From assembly GCA_029964075.1 (NCBI GenBank), contig CM057138.1:14130932-14194931 (forward strand): DNA of 64,000 nt, in the 5' to 3' direction. The notes below the pieces were generated by a model, which was given only the letters and a program-made list of their open reading frames with translations, did not search any database and was not told the origin of the DNA. Made by a program: the position numbers and the translations under genes. Shown here one piece after another: positions 57,886 through 64,000 of this stretch. How positions within the stretch are numbered: the first letter of the stretch is position 1; each line of letters begins with the position of its first letter. The DNA comes from Patiria pectinifera. Lineage: Eukaryota; Echinodermata; Asteroidea; Valvatida; Asterinidae.

Positions 57886-58140
57886 CAAAACCCGTATTGA
57901 CCGTGCCGACTGTTGGTGACGAGTGCATTGCACCGGGGGAAGCATCAATTCTAGTGGCATGGGATCAAGTGAGCGCAACCAACTCAGATGGTCAAGCAAT
58001 AACTTGTACGGATGATGCAGGGGGAACCAGTGTAACAGTCACAGGAGGAGACTTTCCAGTAGGCTCTCATAATGTAACCTGCACTGTGACCAATGATGGT
58101 GGTTGCACGGCATCATCATACTTCACCTTCGATGTAATCG
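57886..58140 (+). CDS. HYR domain exon 13
   Basis: Class 1-1, begins AKPVL; SILVAW, GGTSV, SSYF. Counterpart of copy 10. Confidence 0.9.
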
Positions 58141-58679
58141 GTAAGATTTGATTTGTAATTGACACCCTTTGAAATATGATTTAAGTCAACCCGATTTGTT
58201 TTCGAAAGTTCTTTGCATTGTTTAGAGGCCAGCATTTTGATAAAAGATGGATCTTTTGAGACTAGGTGTTACACTTAATTGTACCTGCTTCATCGCGCAA
58301 TTTACCATGCAATTCTTCCAATCTTTTCAATTTGACCGGTGAAACATTGATTGAAATTAGTCACAAATTATGTTCATGAATGTAAATATCCGTGTGCAGC
58401 AGTCTCGTGTACTTGAACTTGTTACTTTTTAAATTGATTTCGACATGGAACAAAAGTTTAGGCCAAGAAGCCCTTAATATCAAATTAATCACTTCATAAT
58501 AACATCATCATGAAATGTTTTATGGGAACACAGTCAATTTCACTTTAAAAAGAATCTTTTCAATTGAAGTTCCTATTTTATTACTGAATATATCATTTAA
58601 TCAATAGAGCTATTTGATGATTTGGAATGTAATTATGTTGTAGGAATAATAAGTGGCGATTGTATTTTTTGCTCCACAG

Positions 58680-58934
58680 CAACACCCGTATTGACCGTGC
58701 CGACTGTTGGTGACGAGTGCATTGCACCGGGGGAAGCATCAATTCCAGTGGCATGGGATCAAGTGAGCGCAACCAACTCAGATGGTCAAGCAATAACTTG
58801 TACGGATGATGCAGGGGGAGACAGTGTAACAGTCACAGGAGGAGACTTTCCAGTAGGCTCTCATAATGTAACCTGCTCTATGACCAATGATGGTGGTTGC
58901 ACGGCATCAGCATACTTCACCTTCGAAGTAATCG
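58680..58934 (+). CDS. HYR domain exon 14
   Basis: Class 1-1. Counterpart of copy 11, with CSMTND and FTFEVIG. Confidence 0.9.
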
Positions 58935-59473
58935 GTAAGATTTGATTTGTAATTGACACCCTTTGAAATATGATTTAAGTCAACCCGATTTGATTTCGAA
59001 AGTTCTTTGCATTGTTTAGAGGCCAGCATTTTGATAAAAGATGGATCTTTTGAGACTAGGTGTTACACTTAATTGTACCTGCTTCATCGCCCAATTTACC
59101 ATGCAAATCTTCCAATCTTTTCAATTTGGCCGGTGAAACATTGATTGAAATTAGTCACAAAATGTGTTCATGAATGTAAACATCCGTATGTAGCAGTCTA
59201 GTGTACATGAACGTGTTACTTTTTAAATTGATTTTCACATGGCACAAACGTTTAGGCCAAGAAGCCCTTAATATCAAATTAATCACTTAATATAACATCA
59301 TCCTGAAATGTTTCATGGAAACACAGTCAATTTCACTTTAAAAATGAATCTTTTCAATTGAAGTTCCTTTTTTATTACTGAATATATCATTTAATCAATA
59401 GAGCTATTTGATGAATTGGAATGTAATTATGTTGTAGGAATAATAAGTGGCGATTGTATTTTTTGCTTCACAG

Positions 59474-59728
59474 CAACACCCGTATTGACCGTGCCGACGG
59501 TTGGTGACGAGTGCATTGCACAGGGGGAAGCATCAATTCTAGTGTCATGGGATCAAGTGAGCGCAACCAACTCAGATGGTCAAGCAATAACTTGTACGGA
59601 TGATGCAGGGGGAACCAGTGTAACAGTCACAGGAGGAGACTTTCCAGTAGGCTCTCATAATGTAACCTGCACTGTGACCAATGATGGTGGTTGCACGGCA
59701 TCAGCAAACTTCACCTTCGATGTAATCG
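59474..59728 (+). CDS. HYR domain exon 15
   Basis: Class 1-1. Translation identical to copy 12 (AQGEASILVSW, SANF). Confidence 0.9.
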
Positions 59729-60266
59729 GTAAGATTTGATTTGTAATTGACACCCTTTGAAATATTATTTAAGTCAATCCGATTTATTTGCGAAAGTTCT
59801 TTGCATTGTTTAGCGGCCAGCATTTGATAAAAGATGGATCTTTTGAGACTAGGTGTTACACTTAATTGTACCTGCTTCATCGCCCAATTTACCATGCAAA
59901 TCTTCCAATCTTTTCAATTTGGCCGGTGAAACATTGATTGAAATTAGTCACAAAATGTGTTCATGAATGTAAACATCCGTATGTAGCAGTCTAGTGTACA
60001 TGAACGTGTTACTTTTTAAATTGATTTTCACATGGCACAAATGTTAAGGCCAAGAAGCCCTTAATATCAAATTAATCACTTAATATAACATCATCCTGAA
60101 ATGTTTTATGGGAACACAGTCAATTTCACTTTAAAAATGAATCTTTTCAATTGAAGTTCCTATTTTATTACTGAATATATCATTTAATCAATAGAGCTAT
60201 TTGATGATTTGGAATGTAATTATGTTGTAGGAATAATAAGTGGCGATTGTATTTTTTGCTCCACAG

Positions 60267-60521
60267 CAAAACCCGTATTGACCGTGCCGACTGTTGGTGA
60301 CGAGTGCATTGCACCGGGGGAAGCATCAATTCCAGTGGCATGGGATCAAGTGAGCGCAACCAACTCAGATGGTCAAGCAATAACTTGTACGGATGATGCA
60401 GGGGGAGACAGTGTAACAGTCACAGGAGGAGACTTTCCAGTAGGCTCTCATAATGTAACCTGCACTGTGACCAATGATGGTGGTTGCACGGCATCAGCAT
60501 ACTTCACCTTCGAAGTAATCG
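60267..60521 (+). CDS. HYR domain exon 16, recombinant type
   Basis: Class 1-1. The front (ccacag then AKPVL) matches copy 13, the body (SIPVAW, GGDSV, FTFEVIG) resembles copies 11 and 14 and the following intron start (gtaagattataatt) resembles copy 1. This points to a recombination or conversion junction. Confidence 0.9.
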
Positions 60522-61065
60522 GTAAGATTATAATTGTAATTGACACCCTTTGAAATATGATTTAAGTCAACCCGATTTGTTTTCGAAAGTTCTTTGCATT
60601 GTTTAGAGGCCAACATCTTGATAAAAGATGGATCTTTTGAGACTAGGTATTACACTTAATTGTACCTGCTTCATCGCCCAATTTACCATGCAAATCTTCC
60701 AATCTTTTCAATTTTGGCAGGTGAAACATTGATTGAAATTAGTCACAAATTATGTTCATGAATGTAAATATCCGTATGCAGCAGCCTAGTGTACTTGAAC
60801 TTGTTACTGTTTCAATTGATTTCGACATGGCACAAAATTTTAGACCAAGAAGCCATCAATATCAAATTAATCACTAAATATAACATCATCCTGAAATGTT
60901 TTATGGGAACACAGTAAATTTCACTTTAAAAATGAATATTTTCAATTGAAGTTCCTATTTTATTATTGAATATATCATTTAATCAATAGATCTATTTGAT
61001 GATCTGGAATGTAATAATGTTGTAGGAATAATAAGTGGTGATTTTTTTTTAATTTTGCTTCACAG

Positions 61066-61320
61066 CAACACCCGTATTGACCGCGCCGACGGTTGGTGAC
61101 GAGTGCATTGCACCGGGGGAAGCATCAATTCTAGTGTCATGGGATCAAGTGAGCGCAACCAACTCAGATGGTCAAGCAATAACTTGTGCGGATGATGCAG
61201 GGGGAACCAGTGTAACAGTCACAGGAGGAGACTTTCCAGTACGCTCTCATAATGTAACCTGCACTGTGACCAATGATGGTGGTTGCACGGCATCAGCAAA
61301 CTTCACCTTCGATGTAATCG
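61066..61320 (+). CDS. HYR domain exon 17
   Basis: Class 1-1. Second subtype with LTAPTV and FPVRSH changes; SANF sequon. Confidence 0.9.
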
Positions 61321-61861
61321 GTAAGATTTGATTTGTAATTGACACCCTTTGAAATATTATTTAAGTCAACCCGATTTATTTGCGAAAGTTGTTTGCATTG
61401 TTTAGCGGCCAGCATTTGATAAAAGATGGATCTTTTGAGACTAGGTGTTACACTTAATTGTACCTGCTTCATCGCCCAATTTACCATGCAAATCTTCCAA
61501 TCTTTTCAATTTGGCCGGTGAAACATTGATTGAAATTAGTCACAAATTATGTTCATGAATGTAAATATCCGTATGCAGCAGTCTCGTGTACTTGAACTTG
61601 TTACTTTTTAAATTGATTTCGACATGTCACAAAAGTTTAGGCCAAGAAGCCCTCAATATCAAATTAATCACTTCATAATAACATCATTCTGAAATGTTTT
61701 ATGGGAACACAGTCAATTTCACTTTAAAATGAATCTTTTCGATTGAAGTTCATATTTTATTACTGAGTATATCATTTAATCAATAGAGCTATTTGATGAT
61801 TTGGAATGTAATAATGTTGTAGGAATAATAAGTGGCGATTATATTTAATTTTGCTTCACAG

Positions 61862-62116
61862 CAACACCCGTATTGACCGTGCCGACTGTTGGTGACGAGT
61901 GCATTGCACCGGGGGAAGCATCAATTCCAGTGTCATGGGATCAAGTGAGCGCAACCAACTCAGATGGTCAAGCAATAACTTGTACGGATGATGCAGGGGG
62001 AACCAGTGTAACAGTCACAGGAGGAGACTTTCCAGTAGGCTCTCATAATGTAACCTGCATTGTGACCAATGATGGTGGTTGCACGGCATCAGCATACTTC
62101 ACCTTCGATGTAATCG
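61862..62116 (+). CDS. HYR domain exon 18
   Basis: Class 1-1. SIPVSW, GGTSV, NVTCIVTND, SAYF. CIVTND is confined to copies 18-20. Confidence 0.9.
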
Positions 62117-62655
62117 GTAAGATTTGATTTGTAATTGACACCCTTTGAAATATGATTTAAGTCAACCCGATTTGTTTTCGAAAGTTCTTTGCATTGTTTA
62201 GAGGCCAGCATTTTGATAAAAGATGGATCTTTTGAGACTAGGTGTTACACTTAATTGTACCTGCTTCATCGCCCAATTTACCATGCAAATCTTCCAATCT
62301 TTTCAATTTGGCCGGTGAAACATTGATTGAAATTAGTCACAAAATGTGTTCATGAATGTAAACATCCGTATGTAGCAGTCTAGTGTACACGAACGTGTTA
62401 CTTTTTAAATTGATTTTCACATGGCACAAACGTTTAGGCCAAGAAGCCCTTAATATCAAATTAATCACTTAATATAACATCATCCTGAAATGTTTCATGG
62501 AAACACAGTCAATTTCACTTTAAAAATGAATCTTTTCAATTGAAGTTCCTTTTTTATTACTGAATATATCATTTAATCAATAGAGCTATTTGATGAATTG
62601 GAATGTAATTATGTTGTAGGAATAATAAGTGGCGATTGTATTTTTTGCTTCACAG

Positions 62656-62910
62656 CAACACCCGTTTTGACCGTGCCGACTGTTGGTGACGAGTGCATTG
62701 CACCGGGGCAAGCATCAATTCCAGTGACATGGGATCAAGTGAGCGCAACCAACTCAGATGGTCAAGCAATAACTTGTACGGATGATGCAGGGGGAACCAG
62801 TGTAACAGTCACAGGAGGAGACTTTCCAGTAGGCTCTCATAATGTAACCTGCATTGTGACCAATGATGGTGGTTGCACAGCATCAGCATTCTTCACCTTC
62901 GATGTAATCG
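62656..62910 (+). CDS. HYR domain exon 19
   Basis: Class 1-1. APGQASIPVTW as in copy 3, with CIVTND and SAFFTF. Confidence 0.9.
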
Positions 62911-63449
62911 GTAAGATTTGATTTGTAATTGACACCCTTTGAAATATGATTTAAGTCAACCTGATTTTTTTTCGAAAGTTCTTTGCATTGTTTAGAGGCC
63001 AGCATTTTGATAAAAGATGGATCTTTTGAGACTAGGTGTTACACTTAATTGTACCTGCTTCATCGCCCAATTTACCATGCAAATCTTCCAATCTTTTCAA
63101 TTTGGCCGGTGAAACATTGATTGAAATTAGTCACAAAATGTGTTCATGAATGTAAACATCCGTATGTAGCAGTCTAGTGTACATGAACGTGTTACTTTTT
63201 AAATTGATTTTCACATGGCACAAACGTTTAGGCCAAGAAGCCCTTAATATCAAATTAATCACTTAATATAACATCATCCTGAAATGTTTCATGGAAACAC
63301 AGTCAATTTCACTTTAAAAATGAATCTTTTCAATTGAAGTTCCTTTTTTATTACTGAATATATAATTTAATCAATAGAGCTATTTGATGAATTGGAATGT
63401 AATTATGTTGTAGGAATAATAAGTGGCGATTGTATTTTTTGCTTCACAG

Positions 63450-63704
63450 CAACACCCGTATTGACCGTGCCGACTGTTGGTGACGAGTGCATTGCACCGG
63501 GGGAAGCATCAATTCCAGTGTCATGGGATCAAGTGAGCGCAACCAACTCAGATGGTCAAGCAATAACTTGTACGGATGATGCAGGGGGAACCAGTGTAAC
63601 AGTCACAGGAGGAGACTTTCCAGTAGGCTCTCATAATGTAACCTGCATTGTGACCAATGATGGTGGTTGCACAGCATCAGCATTCTTCACCTTCGATGTA
63701 ATCG
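63450..63704 (+). CDS. HYR domain exon 20, last in the window
   Basis: Class 1-1. SIPVSW, GGTSV, CIVTND, SAFFTF. Its donor is followed by array-type intron only to about 63926, so the next exon lies beyond the window and is probably not a close array copy. Confidence 0.9.
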
Positions 63705-64000
63705 GTAAGATTCTAATTGTAATTGACACCCTTTGAAATATGATTTAAGTCAACCCGATTTGTTTTCGAAAAATCTTTGCATTGTTTAGAGGCCAACATC
63801 TCAATAAAAGATGGATCTTTTGAGACTAGGTGTTACACTTAATTGTACCTGCTTCATCGCCCAATTTACCATTCAAAATCTTCCAATCTTTTCAATTTGG
63901 CCGGTGAAACATTGATTGAAATTTAGTCAGATCTGTATGCACAATGTTTAAACCTTTTCTAATATTAGTATTTAATGTCATATTTTGATTTGTTAATAAA

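Larger units (their letters stand above)
47336..63926 (+). repeat. Tandem array of HYR exon plus intron units, about 795 bp each
   Basis: Twenty full units, each a 255-bp exon and a roughly 540-bp intron, are spaced 793-799 bp apart and are close to identical in exon and intron alike. Two older units precede them: one has a truncated exon and one has no exon. Units 3-5 and 6-8 repeat as a 2387-bp block, and units 10-12 and 13-15 repeat as a 2380-bp block. The array loses similarity at about 63926, just before the window end. Equal conservation of introns and exons points to recent unequal exchange or conversion. Confidence 0.95.

Noticed and set aside
49369-61487. Repeated minus-strand ORFs across the HYR introns
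   Set aside because: They are reverse-strand shadows repeated only because the introns are repeated.
47336-63926. CRISPR-like periodic repeats
   Set aside because: Units are ~795 bp, eukaryotic exon plus intron, with no short repeat/spacer structure.

Overview
This is a eukaryotic window. Genes are split into short exons with GT/AG boundaries, intergenic DNA is AT-rich, and much of it is decayed transposable elements (Ty3/gypsy, Crypton, non-LTR, Penelope-like, hAT, Harbinger-like and Tc1/mariner-like MITEs, a tRNA-derived SINE). Tandem hyalin-repeat (HYR) exons, the SINE type, a deuterostome-style Crypton and foldback elements suggest a marine invertebrate deuterostome, most likely an echinoderm. 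That is inference; no species was identified. Layout: (1) 1-5.4 kb, + strand: the 3' end of a gene for a single-pass membrane protein, with cysteine-containing ectodomain exons, an EGF-like exon pair in conflicting reading frames, a Thr/Pro stalk, a membrane exon and a cytoplasmic tail ending at 5363. (2) 5.4-16.2 kb: repeats, nested LINE pieces, a Penelope-like relic and a TA-flanked MITE. (3) 16.28 kb: a first coding exon with a signal peptide, ending in phase 1. (4) 17-33 kb: dispersed repeat families with nested MITEs, a Crypton tyrosine-recombinase relic on the minus strand (25.1-27.1 kb) and a SINE. (5) 33.5-39.7 kb: large inverted-repeat (foldback) elements whose arms carry tandem units rich in AGGTCA/TGACCT. 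(6) 40-43.8 kb: hairpins, a degenerate interstitial telomere-like tract and one candidate phase 1-1 exon. (7) 43.3-47.34 kb: a dead minus-strand Ty3/gypsy element with an extra C2H2 zinc-finger ORF. It abuts a truncated HYR exon. (8) 47.34-63.93 kb, + strand: 20 full-length 255-bp HYR exons, all class 1-1, spaced about 795 bp apart with nearly identical introns. Three-unit blocks are themselves duplicated. One copy has a stop codon and one upstream unit has lost its exon. How the parts may work together: the signal-peptide exon at 16.28 kb has the splice phase the HYR exons need, so 16-64 kb may be one secreted or matrix HYR-array gene with a very long first intron. Because every HYR exon is symmetric, copies can be gained, lost or skipped without a frameshift, giving a length-variable hyalin-like protein. 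The most unusual non-genic pattern is a set of hairpins (about 4.7, 18.6, 27.5 and 40.6 kb) that share an apex of two same-direction CCTCGG-type hexamers around CTTCG, while their arms are unrelated in sequence.
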